This document shows positions 1-12,905 of a DNA stretch of 64,000 nucleotides, piece after piece. The stretch covers positions 1,178,001-1,242,000 of the forward strand of contig OY759225.1 of NCBI GenBank assembly GCA_963662175.1. The letters are read 5' to 3'. Origin of the DNA: Aradus depressus. Taxonomy: Eukaryota; Arthropoda; Insecta; Hemiptera; Aradidae. Both the position numbers and the translations under genes were made by a program. Under the pieces are notes generated by a model, which had not been told where the DNA came from, did no database searches, and saw only the letters and a program-made list of their open reading frames with translations. How positions within the stretch are numbered: position 1 is the first letter of the stretch; each line of letters begins with the position of its first letter.

Positions 1-3000
1 TCAGTTTTAAATAATATTAAGCCTATAAACCGTATAAAGCTAGACATTTGAAGAATGGGGTTTAGCCCGACATTTTTTGAAAAACATTGTTATTTCGATT
101 TTTGTGTAGGATTCAGATATCCCGGTTGTTCTCTATCAGTTTTAACGAATATTAAATCTAAAAACCGTTTAAAAGCGAGAAATTTGATGAATGGAGTTTA
201 CCGAGTTCAGGATCGCCATTTATAAATCTAGCCAAGGCACTTACGTCAAATGTTTTAATCGAGAAGATAAAAATAAATTTGAGCACGTCGTCCTTCGGAT
301 GTGACTTTAGGCGATGATCCAGGGCCTTTTCGTATGTCAGGTACTCGATAATGAGTCGTATGCTATGTAACTGAACCTGGGTAGGTGAAATTTCACTTTG
401 GTTAAAAATAACCTTGAGCACGTCGTCCTTCGGATGGGACTTTCCCGATATATATGAATCTGTCTATCAGTTTTAACTTATATTAAGCCTATAAACCGTA
501 TAAAGCTAGACATTTGAAGAATGGGGTTTAGCCCGACATTTTTTGAAAAACCTTTTTATTTCGATTTTTCTGTAGGATTCAGATATCCCGGTTGTTCTCT
601 ATCAGTTTTAACGAATATTAAATCTAAAAACCGCTTAAAAGCGAGAAATATGAAGAATGGAGTCTACCGAGCTCAGGATCGCCATTTACAAATCTAGCCA
701 AGGCACTTAGGTCAGATGTTTTGATCGAGAAGAAAAAAAAAAAATTGAGCACGTCGTCCTTCGGATTGCACTTTAAGCTATGATTGACGGCCTTTTCGTA
801 TGTCAGGTACTCGATAATGAGTCGTATGTTATGTAACTAAACCTGGGAAGGTGGAATTTCACTTAGGTTAAAAATAACTTTGAGTACGTCGTCCTTCGGA
901 TGTGACTTTAAGCGATGATCCAGGGCCTTTTCGTATATCAGGTACTCGATAATGAGTCGTATGCTGTGTAACTGAACCTGGGTTGGTGAAATTTCACTTA
1001 GGTTAAAAATAACCATGAGCACGTCGTCCTTCGGATGGGACTTTCCCGATATATCTGAATCTGTCTATCAGTTTTAATTAATATTAAGCCTAACAACCGT
1101 TAAAAAGCTAGAAATTTGAAAAATGGGGTTCAGCCCGACATTTTTTGAAAAACATTTTTATTTCGATTTTAGTGTAGGATTCAGATATCCCGGTTGTTCT
1201 CTATCATTTTTAACGAATATTAAATCTAAAAACCGTTTAAAAGCGAGCAATTTGTAGAATGGAGTCTACCGAGTTCAGGATCGCCATTTACAAATCTAGC
1301 CAAGGCACTTAGCTCAAAAGTTTTAATCGAGAAGAAAAAAAAAAAATTGAGCACGTCGTCCTTCGGATTGGACTTTAAGCTATGATTGACGGCCTTTTAG
1401 TATGTCAGGTACTCGATAATGAGTCGTATGTTATGTAACTAAACCTGGGAAGGTGGAATTTCACTTAGGTTAAAAATAACTTTGAGTACGTCGTCCTTCG
1501 GATGTGACTTTAAGCGATGATCCAGGGCCTTTTCGTATATCAGGTACTCGATAATGAGTCGTATGCTGTGTAACTGAACCTGGGTAGGTGAAATTTCACT
1601 TAGGTTAAAAATAACCTTGAGCACGTCGTCCTTCGGATGGGACTTTCCCGATATATCTGAATCTGTCTATCAGTTTTAATTAATATTAAGCCTAACAACC
1701 GTTAAAAAGCTAGAAATTTGAAGAATGGGGTTCAGCCCGACATTTTTTGAAAAACATTTTTATTTCGATTTTAGTGTAGGATTCAGATATCCCGGTTGTT
1801 CTCTATCAGTTTTAACGAATATTAAATCTAAAAACCGTTTAAAAGCGAGCAATTTGAAGAATGGAGTCTACCGAGTTCAGGATCGCCATTTACAAATCTA
1901 GCGAAGGCACTTAGGTCAAAAGTTTTAATCGAGAAGATAAAAATAAATTTGAGCACGTCGTCCTTCGGATGTGACTTTATGCAATGATCGAGGGCCTTTT
2001 CGTATGTCAGGTACTCGATAATGAGGCGTATGCTATGTAACTGAACCTGGGTAGGTGAAATTTCACTTAGGTTAAAAATAACTTTGAGTACGTCGTCCTT
2101 CGGATGTGACATTATGCGATGGTCCAGGGCCTTTTCGTACGTCAGGTACTCGATAATGAGTCGTATGCTATGTAACTAAACCTGGGTAGGTGAAATTTCA
2201 CAAAAGTTAAAAATAACCTTTAGCACGTCGTCCTTCGGATGGGACTTTCCCGATATATATGAATCTGTCTGTCAGTTTTAAATAATATTAAGCCTATAAA
2301 CCGTATAAAGCTAGACATTTGAAGAATGGGGTTTAGCCCGACATTTTTTGAAAAACATTTTTATTTCGTTTTTTGTGTAGGATTCAGATATCCCGGTTGT
2401 TCTCTATCAGTTTTAACGAATATTAAATCTAAAAACCGTTTAAAAGCGAGAAATTTGAAGAATGGAGTTTACCGAGTTCAGGATCGCCATTTACAAATCT
2501 AGCCAAGGCACTTAGGTCAAATGTTTTAATCGAGAAGATAAAAATAAATTTGAGCACGTCGTCCTTCGGATGTGACTTTAAGCGATGATCCAGGGCCTTT
2601 TCGTATGTCAGGTACTCCATAATGAGTCGTATGCTATGTAACTGAACCTGGGTAGGTGAAATTTCACTTTGGTTCAAAATAACCTTGAGCACGTCGTCCT
2701 TCGGATGGGACTATCTCGATATATCTGAATCTGTCTATCAATTTTAACTAATATTAAGCCTATAAACCGTTAAAAAACTAGAAATTTGAAGAATGGGGTT
2801 TAGCCCGACTTTTTTTGAAAAACATTTTTATTTCGATTTTTGTGTAGGATTCAGATATCCCGGCTGTTCTCTATCAGTTTTAACGAATATTAAATCTAAA
2901 AACCGTTTAAAAGCGAGAAATATGAAGAATGGAGTCTACCGAGTTCAGGATCGCCGTTTACAAATCTAGCCAAGGCACTTAGGTCAAGTGTTTTAATCGA

Positions 3001-6000
3001 GAAGATAAAAATAAATTTGAGCACGTCGTCCTTCGGATTGGACTTTAAGCTATGATCCAGGGCCTTTTCGTATGTCAGGTACTCGATAATGAGTCGTATG
3101 CTATGTAACTGAACCTGGGTAGGTGAAATTTCACTTTGGTTAAAAATAACCTTGAGCACGTCGTCCTTCGGATGGGACTTTCCCGATATATATGAATCTG
3201 TCTGTCAGTTTTAAATAATATTAAGCCTATAAACCGTATAAAGCTAGACATTTGAAGAATGGGGTTTAGCCCGACATTTTTTGAAAAACATTTTTATTTC
3301 GATTTTTGTGTAGGATTCAGATATCCCGGTTGTTCTCTATCAGTTTTAACGAATATTAAATCTAAAAACCGTTTAAAAGCGAGAAATTTGATGAATGGAG
3401 TTTACCGAGTTCAGGATCGCCATTTACAAATCTAGCCAAGGCACTTAGGTCAAATGTTTTAATCGAGAAGATAAAAATAAATTTGAGCACGTCGTCCTTC
3501 GGATGTGACTTTAGGCGATGATCCAGGGCCTTTTCGTATGTCAGGTACTCGATAATGAGTCGTATGCTATGTAACTGAACCTGGGTAGGTGAAATTTCAC
3601 TTTGGTTAAAAATAACCTTGAGCACGTCGTCCTTCGGATGGGACTTTCCCGATATATATGAATCTTTCTATCAGTTTTAACTTATATTACGCCTATAAAC
3701 CGTATAAAGCTAGACATTTGAAGAATGGGGTTTAGCCCGACATTTTTTGAAAAACCTTTTTAGTTCGATTTTTGTGTAGGATTCAGATATCCCGGTTGTT
3801 CTCTATCAGTTTTAACGAATATTAAATCTAAAAACCGTTTAAAAGCGAGAAATGTGAAGAATGGAGTTTACCGAGTTCAGGATCGCCATTTACAAATCTA
3901 GCCAAGGCACTTAGGTCAGATGTTTTGATCGAGAAGAAAAAAAAAAAATTGAGCACGTCGTCCTTCGGATTGGACTTTAAGCTATGATTGACGGCCTTTT
4001 CGTATGTCAGGTACTCGATAATGAGTCGTATGTTATGTAACTAAACCTGGGAAGGTGGAATTTCACTTAGGTTAAAAATAACTTTGAGTACGTCGTCCTT
4101 CGGATGTGACATTAAGCGATGATCCAGGGCCTTTTCGTACGTCAGGTACTCGATAATGAGTCGTATGCTATGAAACTAAACCTGGGTAGGTGAAATTTCA
4201 CAAAAGTTAAAAATAACCTTTAGCACGTCGTCCTTCGGATGGGACTTCCCCGATATATATGAATCTGTCTGTCAGTTTTAAATAATATTAGGCCTATAAA
4301 CCGTATAAAGCTAGACATTTGAAGAATGGGGTTTAGCCCGACATTTTTTGAAAAACATTTTTATTTCGTTTTTTGTGTAGGATTCAGATATCCCGGTTGT
4401 TCTCTATCAGTTTTAACGAATATTAAATCTAAAAACCGTTTAAAAGCGAGAAATGTGAAGAATGGAGTTTACCGAGTTCAGGATCGCCATTTACAAATCT
4501 AGCCAAGGCACTTAGGTCAGATGTTTTGATCGAGAAGAAAAAAAAAAAATTGAGCACGTCGTCCTTCGGATTGGACTTTAAGCTATGATTGACGGCCTTT
4601 TCGTATGTCAGGTACTCGATAATGAGTCGTATGTTATGTAACTAAACCTGGGAAGGTGGAATTTCACTTAGGTTAAAAATAACTTTGTGTACGTCGTCCT
4701 TCGGATGTGACATTAAGCGATGATCCAGGGCCTTTTCGTACGTCAGGTACTCGATAATGAGTCGTATGCTATGAAACTAAACCTGGGTAGGTGAAATTTC
4801 ACAAAAGTTAAAAATAACCTTTAGCACGTCGTCCTTCGGATGGGACTTTCCCGATATATATGAATCTGTCTGTCAGTTTTAAATAATATTAAGCCTATAA
4901 ACCGTATAAAGCTAGACATTTGAAGAATGGGGTTTAGCCCGACATTTTTTGAAAAACATTTTTATTTCGTTTTTTGTGTAGGATTCAGATATCCCGGTTG
5001 TTCTCTATCAGTTTTAACGAATATTAAATCTAAAAACCGTTTAAAAGCGAGAAATTTGAAGAATGGAGTTTACCGAGTTCAGGATCGCCATTTACAAATC
5101 TAGCCAAGGCACTTAGGTCAAATGTTTTAATCGAGAAGATAAAAATAAATTTGAGCACGTCGTCCTTCGGATGTGACTTTAAGGATAATCCAGGGCCTTT
5201 TCGTATCTCAGGTACTCGATAATGAGTCGTATGCTATGTAACTGAACCTGGGTAGGTGAAATTTCACTTTGGTTCAAAATAACCTTGAGCACGTCGTCCT
5301 TCGGATGGGACTTTTCCGATATATCTGGATCTGTCTATCAATTTTAACTAATATTAAGCCTATAAACCGTTAAAAAACTAGAAATTTGAAGAATGGGGTT
5401 TAGCCCGACTTTTTTTGAAAAACATTTTTATTTCGATTTTTGTGTAGGATTCAGATATCCCGGTTGTTCTCTATCAGTTTTAACGAATATAAAATCTAAA
5501 AACCGTTTAAAAGCGAGAAATTTGAAGAATGGAGTTTACCGAGTTCAGGATCGCCATTTACAAATCTAGCCAAGGCACTTAGGTCAAGTGTTTTAATCGA
5601 AAAGATAAAAATAAATTTGAGCACGTCGTCCTTCGGATGTGACTTTAAGCGATGATCCAGGGCCTTTTCGTATATCAGGTACTCGATAATGAGTCGTATG
5701 CTATGTAACTGAACCTGGGTAGGTGAAATTTCACTTTGGTTAAAAATAACCTTGAGCACGTCGTCCTTCGGATGGGACTTTCCCGATATATATGAATCTG
5801 TCTGTCAGTTTTAAATAATATTAAGCCTATAAACCGTATAAAGCTAGACATTTGAAGAATGGGGTTTAGCCCGACATTTTTTGAAAAACATTTTTATTTC
5901 GATTTTTGTGTAGGATTCAGATATCCCGGTTGTTCTCTATCAGTTTTAACGAATATTAAATCTAAAAACCGTTTAAAAGCGAGAAATTTGATGAATGGAG

Positions 6001-9000
6001 TTTACCGAGTTCAGGATCGCCATTTACAAATCTAGCCAAGGCACTTAGGTCAAATGTTTTAATCGAGAAGATAAAAATAAATTTGAGCACGTCGTCCTTC
6101 GGATGTGACTTTAGGCGATGATGCAGGGCCTTTTCGTATGTCAGGTACTCGATAATGAGTCGTATGCTATGTAACTGAACCTGGGTAGGTGAAATTTCAC
6201 TTTGGTTAAAAATAACCTTGAGCACGTCGTCCTTCGGATGGGACTTTCCCGATATATATGAATCTGTCTATCAGTTTTAACTTATATTACGCCTATAAAC
6301 CGTATAAAGCTAGACATTTGAAGAATGGGGTTTAGCCCGACATTTTTTGAAAAACCTTTTTATTTCGATTTTTGTGTAGGATTCAGATATCCCGGTTGTT
6401 CTCTATCAGTTTTAACGAATATTAAATCTAAAAACCGTTTAAAAGCGAGAAATGTGAAGAATGGAGTTTACCGAGTTCAGGATCGCCATTTACAAATCTA
6501 GCCAAGGCACTTAGGTCAGATGTTATGATCGAGAAGAAAAAAAAAAAATTGAGCACGTCGTCCTTCGGATTGGACTTTAAGCTATGATTGACGGCCTTTT
6601 CGTATGTCAGGTACTCGATAATGAGTCGTATGTTATGTAACTAAACCTGGGAAGGTGGAATTTCACTTAGGTTAAAAATAACTTTGAGTACGTCGTCCTT
6701 CGGATGTGACATTAAGCGATGATCCAGGGCCTTTTCGTACGTCAGGTACTCGATAATGAGTCGTATGCTATGAAACTAAACCTGGGTAGGTGAAATTTCA
6801 CAAAAGTTAAAAATAACCTTTAGCACGTCGTCCTTCGGATGGGACTTTCCCGATATATATGAATCTGTCTGTCAGTTTTAAATAATATTAAGCCTATAAA
6901 CCGTATAAAGCTAGACATTTGAAGAATGGGGTTTAGCCCGACATTTTTTGAAAAACATTTTTATTTCGTTTTTTGTGTAGGATTCAGATATCCCGGTTGT
7001 TCTCTATCAGTTTTAACGAATATTAAATCTAAAAACCGTTTAAAAGCGAGAAATTTGAAGAATGGAGTTTACCGAGTTCAGGATCGCCATTTACAAATCT
7101 AGCCAAGGCACTTAGGTCAAATGTTTTAATCGAGAAGATAAAAATAAATTTGAGCACGTCGTCCTTCGGATGTGACTTTAAGCGATGATCCAGGGCCTTT
7201 TCGTATGTCAGGTACTCCATAATGAGTCGTATGCTATGTAACTGAACCTGGGTAGGTGAAATTTCACTTTGGTTAAAAATAACCTTGAGCACGTCGTCCT
7301 TCGGATGGGACTTTCCCGATATATATGAATCTGTCTGTCAGTTTTAATTAATATTAAGCCTATAAACCGTTAAAAAACTAGAAATTTGAAGAATGGGGTT
7401 TAGCCCGACTTTTTTTGAAAAACATTTTTATTTCGATTTTTGTGTAGGATTCAGATATCCCGGTTGTTCTCTATCAGTTTTAACGAATATTAAATCTAAA
7501 AACCGTTTAAAAGCGAGAAATATGAAGAATGGAGTCTACCGAGTTCAGGATCGCCGTTTACAAATCTAGCCAAGGCACTTAGGTCAAGTGTTTTAATCGA
7601 GAAGATAAAAATAAATTTGAGCACGTCGTCCTTCGGATTGGACTTTAAGCTATGATCCAGGGCCTTTTCGTATTTCAGGTACTCGATAATGAGTCGTATG
7701 CTATGTAACTGAACCTGGGTAGTTGAAATTTCACTTTCGTTAAAAATAACCTTGAGCACGTCGTCCTTCGGATGGGACTTTCCCGATATATATGAGTCTG
7801 CCAATCAGTTATAACTTATATTAAGCCTATAAACCGTATAAAGCTAGACATTTGAAGAATGGGGTTTAGCCCGACATTTTTTGAAAAACCTTTTTATTTC
7901 GATTTTTGTGTAGGATTCAGATATCCCGGTTGTTCTCTATCAGTTTTAACGAATATTAAATCTAAAAACCGTTTAAAAGCGAGAAATTTGAAGAATGGAG
8001 TTTACCGAGTTCAGGATCGCCTTTTACAAATCTAGCCAAGGCACTTAGGTCAAATGTTTTAATCGAGAAGATAAAAATAAATTTGAGCACGTCGTCCTTC
8101 GGATGTGACTTTAAAGATAATCCAGGGCCTTTTCGTATGTCAGGTACACGATAATGAGTCGTATGCTATGTAACTGAACCTGGGTAGGTGAAATTTCACT
8201 TAGGTTAAAAATAACCTTGAGCACGTCGTCCTTTGGATGGGACTTTCCCGATATATATGAATCTGTCTATCAGTTTTAACTTATATTAAGCCTATAAACC
8301 GTATAAAGCTAGACATTTGAAGAATGGGGTTTAGCCCGACTTTTTTTGAAAAACCTTTTTATTTCGATTTTTGTGTAGGATTCAGATATCCCGGTTGTTC
8401 TCTATCAGTTTTAACGAATATTAAATCTAAAAACCGTTTAAAAGCGAGAAATTTGAAGAATGGAGTTTACCGAGTTCAGGATCGCCTTTTACAAATCTAG
8501 CCAAGGCACTTAGGTCAAATGTTTTAATCGAGAAGATAAAAATAAATTTGAGCACGTCGTCCTTCGGATGTGACTTTAAGGATGATCCAGGGTCTTTTCG
8601 TATCTCAGGTACTCGATAATGAGTCGTATGCTATGTAACTGAACCTGGGTAGGTGAAATTTCACTTTGGTTAAAAATAACCTTGAACACGTCGTCCTTCG
8701 GATGGGACTTTCCCGATATATCTGAATCTGTCTATCAATTTTAACTAATATTAAGCCTATAAACCGTTAAAAAACTAGAAATTTGAAGAATGAGGTTTAG
8801 CCCGACTTTTTTTGAAAAACATTTTTATTTCGTTTTTTGTGTAGGATTCAGACACGGTTGTTCTCTATCAGTTTTAACGAATATTAAATCTAAAAACCGT
8901 TTAAAAGCGAGAAATTTGAAGAATGGAGTTTACCGAGTTCAGGATCGCCTTTTACAAATCTAGCCAAGGCACTTAGGTCAAATGTTTTAATCGAGAAGAT

Positions 9001-11336
9001 AAAAATAAATTTGAGCACGTCGTCCTTCGGATGTGACTTTAAAGATAATCCAGGGCCTTTTCGTATGTCAGGTACACGATAATGAGTCGTATGCTATGTA
9101 ACTGAACCTGGGTAGGTGAAATTTCACTTAGGTTAAAAATAACCTTGAGCACGTCGTCCTTTGGATGGGACTTTCCCGATATATATGAATCTGTCTATCA
9201 GTTTTAACTTATATTAAGCCTATAAACCGTATAAAGCTAGACATTTGAAGAATGGGGTTTAGCCCTACTTTTTTTGAAAAACCTTTTTATTTCGATTTTT
9301 GTGTAGGATTCAGATATCCCGGTTGTTCTCTATCAGTTTTAACGAATATTAAATCTAAAAACCGTTTAAAAGCGAGAAATTTGAAGAATGGAGTTTACCG
9401 AGTTCAGGATCGCCTTTTACAAATCTAGCCAAGGCACTTAGGTCAAATGTTTTAATCGAGAAGATAAAAATAAATTTGAGCACGTCGTCCTTCGGATGTG
9501 ACTTTAAGGATGATCCAGGGCCTTTTCGTATCTCAGGTACTCGATAATGAGTCGTATGCTATGTAACTGAACCTGGGTAGGTGAAATTTCACTTTGGTTA
9601 AAAATAACCTTGAACACGTCGTCCCACGGATGGGACTTTCCCGATATATCTGAATCTGTCTATCAATTTTAACTAATATTAAGCCTATAAACCGTTAAAA
9701 AACTAGAAATTTGAAGAATGGGGTTTAGCCCGACTTTTTTTGAAAAACATTTTTATTTCGTTTTTTGTGTAGGATTCAGACACGGTTGTTCTGTATCAGT
9801 TTTAACGTATATTAAATCTAAAAACTGGTTAAAAGCGAGAAATTTGAAGAATGGAGTTTACCGAGTTCAGGATCGCCATTTACAAATCAAGCCAAGGCAC
9901 TTAGGTCAAATGTTTTAATCGAGAAGATAAAAATAAATTTGAGCACGTCGTCCTTCGGATGTGACTTTAAGCGATGATCCAGGGCCTTTTCATATGTCAG
10001 GTACTCCATAATGAGTCGTATATATTGTAACTAAACCTGGGAAGGTGAAATTTCACTTAGGTTAAAAATAACTTTGAGTACGTCGTCCTTCGGATGTGAC
10101 TTTAAGCGATGATCCAGGGCCTTTTCGTATGTCAGGTACTCCATTATGAGTCGTATGCTATGTAACTGAACCTGGGTAGGTGAAATTTCACTTTGGTTAA
10201 AAATAACCTTGAGCACGTCGTCCTTCGGATGGGACTTTCCCGATATATCTGAATCTGTCTATCAATTTTAACTAATATTAAGCCTATAAACCGTTAAAAA
10301 CTAGAAATTTGAAGAATGGGGTTTAGCCCGACTTTTTTTGAAAAACATTTTTATTTCGATTTTTGTGTAGGATTCAGATATGTCGGTTGTTCTCTATCAG
10401 TTTTAACGAATATTAAATCTAAAAACCTTTTAAACCTTTAAGTGGAATTTTACCTTTTTTAGGTGAAATTTCACTTAGGTTAAAAATAACCTTGAGCACG
10501 TCGTCCTTCGGATGGGACTTTCCCGATATATATGAATCTGTCTATCAGTTTTAACTAATATTAAGCCTTTAAACCGTATAAAGCTAGACATTTGAAGAAT
10601 GGGGTTTAGCCCGACTTTTTTTGAAAAACATTTTTATTTCGTTTTTTGTGTAGGATTCAGACACGGTTGTTCTGTTTCAGTTTTAACGAATATTAAATCT
10701 AAAAACTGGTTAAAAGCGAGAAATTTGAAGAATGGAGTTTACCGAGTTCAGGATCGCCATTTACAAATCTAGCCAAGGCACTTAGGTCAAATGTTTTAAT
10801 CGAGAAGATAAAAATAAATTTGAGCACGTCGTCCTTCGGATGTGACTTTAAGCGATGATCCAGGGCCTTTTCATATGTCAGGTACTCCATAATGAGTCGT
10901 ATATTATGTAACTAAACCTGGGAAGGTGAAATTTCACTTAGGTTAAAAATAACTTTGAGTACGTCGTCCTTCGGATGTGACTTTAAGCGATGATCCACGG
11001 CCTTTTCGTATGTCAGGTACTCCATTATGAGTCGTATGCTATGTAACTGAACCTGGATAGGTGAAATTTCACTTAGGTTAAAGTCTACCGAGTTCAGGAT
11101 CGCCATTTACAAATATAGCCAAGGCACTCAGGTCTGATGTTTTAATCGAGAAGATAAAAGTAAATTTGAACACGTCGTCCTTCGGATGGGACTTTCCCGA
11201 TGTATCTGATTCTGTCTAACAGTTTTAACTAATATTAAGCTTATAAACCGTTAAAAAGTGAGAAATTTGAAGAATGGGATTTAGCCCGACTTTTTCGAAA
11301 AACATTTTTATTTCGATTTTTGTGTAAGATTCCGAC
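1..11336 (+). repeat. SatA satellite array, two-length units (about 466 and 601 bp)
   Basis: About 22 head-to-tail units, each starting at TCAGTTTTAA or a close variant. Starts lie at 1, 467, 1068, 1670, 2272, 2738, 3205, 3671, 4272, 4873, 5338, 5805, 6271, 6872, 7338, 7805, 8270, 8735, 9198, 9663, 10262, 10545 and about 11218. Most units are 463-467 bp; seven (from 467, 1068, 1670, 3671, 4272, 6271 and 9663) are 599-602 bp because a 135-bp cassette is doubled. The unit from 10262 is deleted to 283 bp, the one from 10545 is rearranged, and the last fades out near 11336. The left end lies outside the window. Each unit has an AT-rich half, with two diverged copies of an about 80-bp sub-repeat 135 bp apart, and a half that matches the body of SINE-A. 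Minus-strand open frames of up to about 100 codons recur, but I see no evidence that they are genes. Confidence 0.95.
747..1016 (+). repeat. Doubled 135-bp SINE-derived cassette in a long SatA unit
   Basis: Example of the cassette that sets unit length. Copies run 747-881 and 882-1016, and a third start (GAGCACGTCG) follows at 1017. Each begins with GAGCACGTCGTCCTTCGGAT or a close variant, continues through TGTCAGGTACTCGATAATGA and ends in GGTTAAAAATAAC. The same blocks in the same order form the middle of SINE-A (for example 30431-30510), which supports descent from that element. Short units have one cassette plus the next start; long units have two. Confidence 0.9.
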
Positions 11337-11470
11337 CATCTGGTAATGAGCTAGAACAATTTTTATGCTTAGCCCCCTCATAACCCCCCTGCCGTTCAAA
11401 ATTTTCAGACGCCTATTTTTCAATCTGGCTCTGAAGGATGCTACATTGCCACCAAAACAAATCTGTGGCC
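11337..11470. other. Satellite flank, no recognisable feature
   Basis: Sequence right of the SatA array. It holds a small GC-rich stretch (CCCCCTCATAACCCCCCT) and no coding or structural signal that I can identify. Confidence 0.5.
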
Positions 11471-11709
11471 GGGGTGTAAAAGCAGATAAGTCAAAAATTG
11501 GCGGTTACCGGATTATTGCGATACATAAGTCAAAACTAGTTTAATTTTATTTTGGCTTTAACGACCTAAGTCATATTAGCGGTGCTTCTGAGATAACGAG
11601 AGGTCTGCCTGATAACCAAGTTAAAATGTTATATTTTCTTGTTCTTGTGTAACCTATTTCCTTATATTATGAAAAATGATAAAAGTTGACTTATGTGTTT
11701 TTACACCCC
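11471..11709. mobile_element. MITE with 24-bp terminal inverted repeats
   Basis: The left end GGGGTGTAAAAGCAGATAAG and the right end (reverse complement GGGGTGTAAAAACACATAAG) match at 22 of 24 positions. The 239-bp element has no coding capacity. A target duplication is not clear, so the superfamily stays open. The short length and inverted ends fit a non-autonomous DNA transposon. Confidence 0.7.
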
Positions 11710-12046
11710 TGCCAGAGAAATTGGATCGTGCAGGAAAAATTGGCCAATTGTACGTACGTACACACACACACATACCTCTTTGCAAAAATAGTGTAAAAAT
11801 ACTGTAATGACCTTGAAACATAAAAATATGATGAACATTTTTATTTCTATTTTCGGACTCATTACAGTAACTTCTCTATATGCTGGCAAGTTAACGAAAC
11901 AGGTCAAATAGAGGACAGCATTGAAACATTTTGAAGAAATAACATTTTTACATAATTTCACAACTTTTTTTATTTTATTTGTAATCTATACATAGATTAT
12001 AATATAGATGTTGTATATATACAGTATACATATATAATAAGCCAAT
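11710..12046. other. AT-rich spacer with short CA and TA tracts
   Basis: No gene seen. It contains a short alternating ACGTAC/CACACA tract near 11751-11773 and TA-rich sequence near 12000-12040. The open frames here have no recognisable product. Confidence 0.5.
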
Positions 12047-12054
12047 ATTGTGAC

Positions 12055-12525
12055 CAGTGGCGTAGCGATGCCAATGCAAACAATGCGGTCGCATTGGGGC
12101 CCTTGCCTTTGGGGGGCCCTTTCCAATTCAGTTAATACGAATTACTGCTTTTCGTGAAAAATTTAAGGCCGGAAATTTTGAAGATCAGCACCATCAGAGA
12201 ATTGGCTGAACTGGCAATAGTCAAATTATTAAAAATTATCTTCAAAATTCCATGAGTCAAAAACGACTGTCCGACTTAGCTGTTTTAAGTATTGAAGCCA
12301 GAAGGGCGGAACATATGGATGTTTCCAAACTGATAGATGTATTTGCTTCAGCAAAATCAAGAAAGAAAACATTTTAATTTCAAACTTTTCTAGTTTTTAT
12401 TTTTTCCACCTGTAATCTGTAATGTGTACTAATTTTCATGTTTTAAATGTAAAAAATTAAATTCAGGGGAAGGGGCCCTCTACCAACGCTTGCATTGGGG
12501 CCCAAATTCTCTAGCTACGCCACTG
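12055..12525 (+). mobile_element. Non-autonomous hAT element with 8-bp target duplication
   Basis: The 471-bp element is bounded by CAGTGGCGTAGC at the left and its complement GCTACGCCACTG at the right. The 8-bp sequence ATTGTGAC directly flanks both sides (12047-12054 and 12526-12533). An 8-bp target duplication is the hAT hallmark. Inside is the last part of a hAT transposase (12210-12377), so this is an internally deleted derivative of a coding element. GC-rich GGGGCCC blocks lie just inside both ends. The perfect target duplication suggests limited decay since insertion. Confidence 0.9.
12210..12377 (+). pseudogene. hAT transposase C-terminal remnant
   Basis: An open frame of 55 codons ends at a TAA at 12375-12377. 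The conceptual protein contains NYLQNSMSQKRLSDLAVLSI followed by a charged tail ending in SRKKTF. In hAT transposases (including the ZMYM-like type common in invertebrates) the C-terminal dimerisation region has the pattern N-Y-L-x-x-x-M-x-Q-x-R-L-S-x-L-A-x-L-S-I-E, and this matches it closely. The frame is closed upstream by a TGA at 12207. The DDE catalytic core and BED zinc finger are absent, so it cannot encode a working transposase. Confidence 0.8.
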
Positions 12526-12559
12526 ATTGTGACTCTATTCACTAGTCCCACCACGGGTC

Positions 12560-12905
12560 GTTTCTGGTAACGCTTTTTCTGGAATGAGTTCCGCTAAGCG
12601 ACATTTTCAATTCTAAAGTTCTACAGCTCTCTAGGGAAATCATAAATAGTAAATGTTTAAATTGCACTTAGATGTTGAAGCCACCTCCTTTTCAGACGGC
12701 GTGGAGGATTGTCAGGATGGGATTAAAGTTTATTGTGGACGGTTGTCTCCATAGAGTAATTTATTGGTGACCTAGATGGGAGTGTTTACAATTATTTGGA
12801 CTGGAAAACTTAGATGCAGTTCACATTGAATTGTTTGGTTCAACCCTACAATTCGAGGCCGTATGTCCACATTGGACGAATTTCACTGTTCTGTAGACAG
12901 AAACT
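12560..12905 (-). pseudogene. Jockey-like LINE reverse transcriptase C-terminal fragment
   Basis: Read on the minus strand, the remnant contains RPMWTYGLEL followed by a stop, then TKQFNVN and VFQSK. This is the Jockey-clade pattern P-I-W-T-Y-G-x-x-L-W-G ... F-Q-S-K downstream of the reverse transcriptase core. Near its 3' end it has NPPRRLKRRW, the same C-terminal motif as the separate plus-strand fragment at 55.0-55.6 kb. Several stops and an internal deletion between the FQSK and NPPRRLKRRW parts make it a pseudogene. It sits immediately right of the hAT insertion. Confidence 0.7.

Noticed and set aside
158..7804. A family of 60-102-codon minus-strand open frames (many starting MLKVIFNQSEISPTQVQLHS) repeated along SatA
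   Set aside because: The frames run through SINE-derived sequence, are closed in many units by frameshifts or stops, and end at arbitrary points. Their similarity reflects the recent amplification of the satellite, not selection on protein. A genuine gene family would show a bias towards synonymous changes, which should be tested before any claim.
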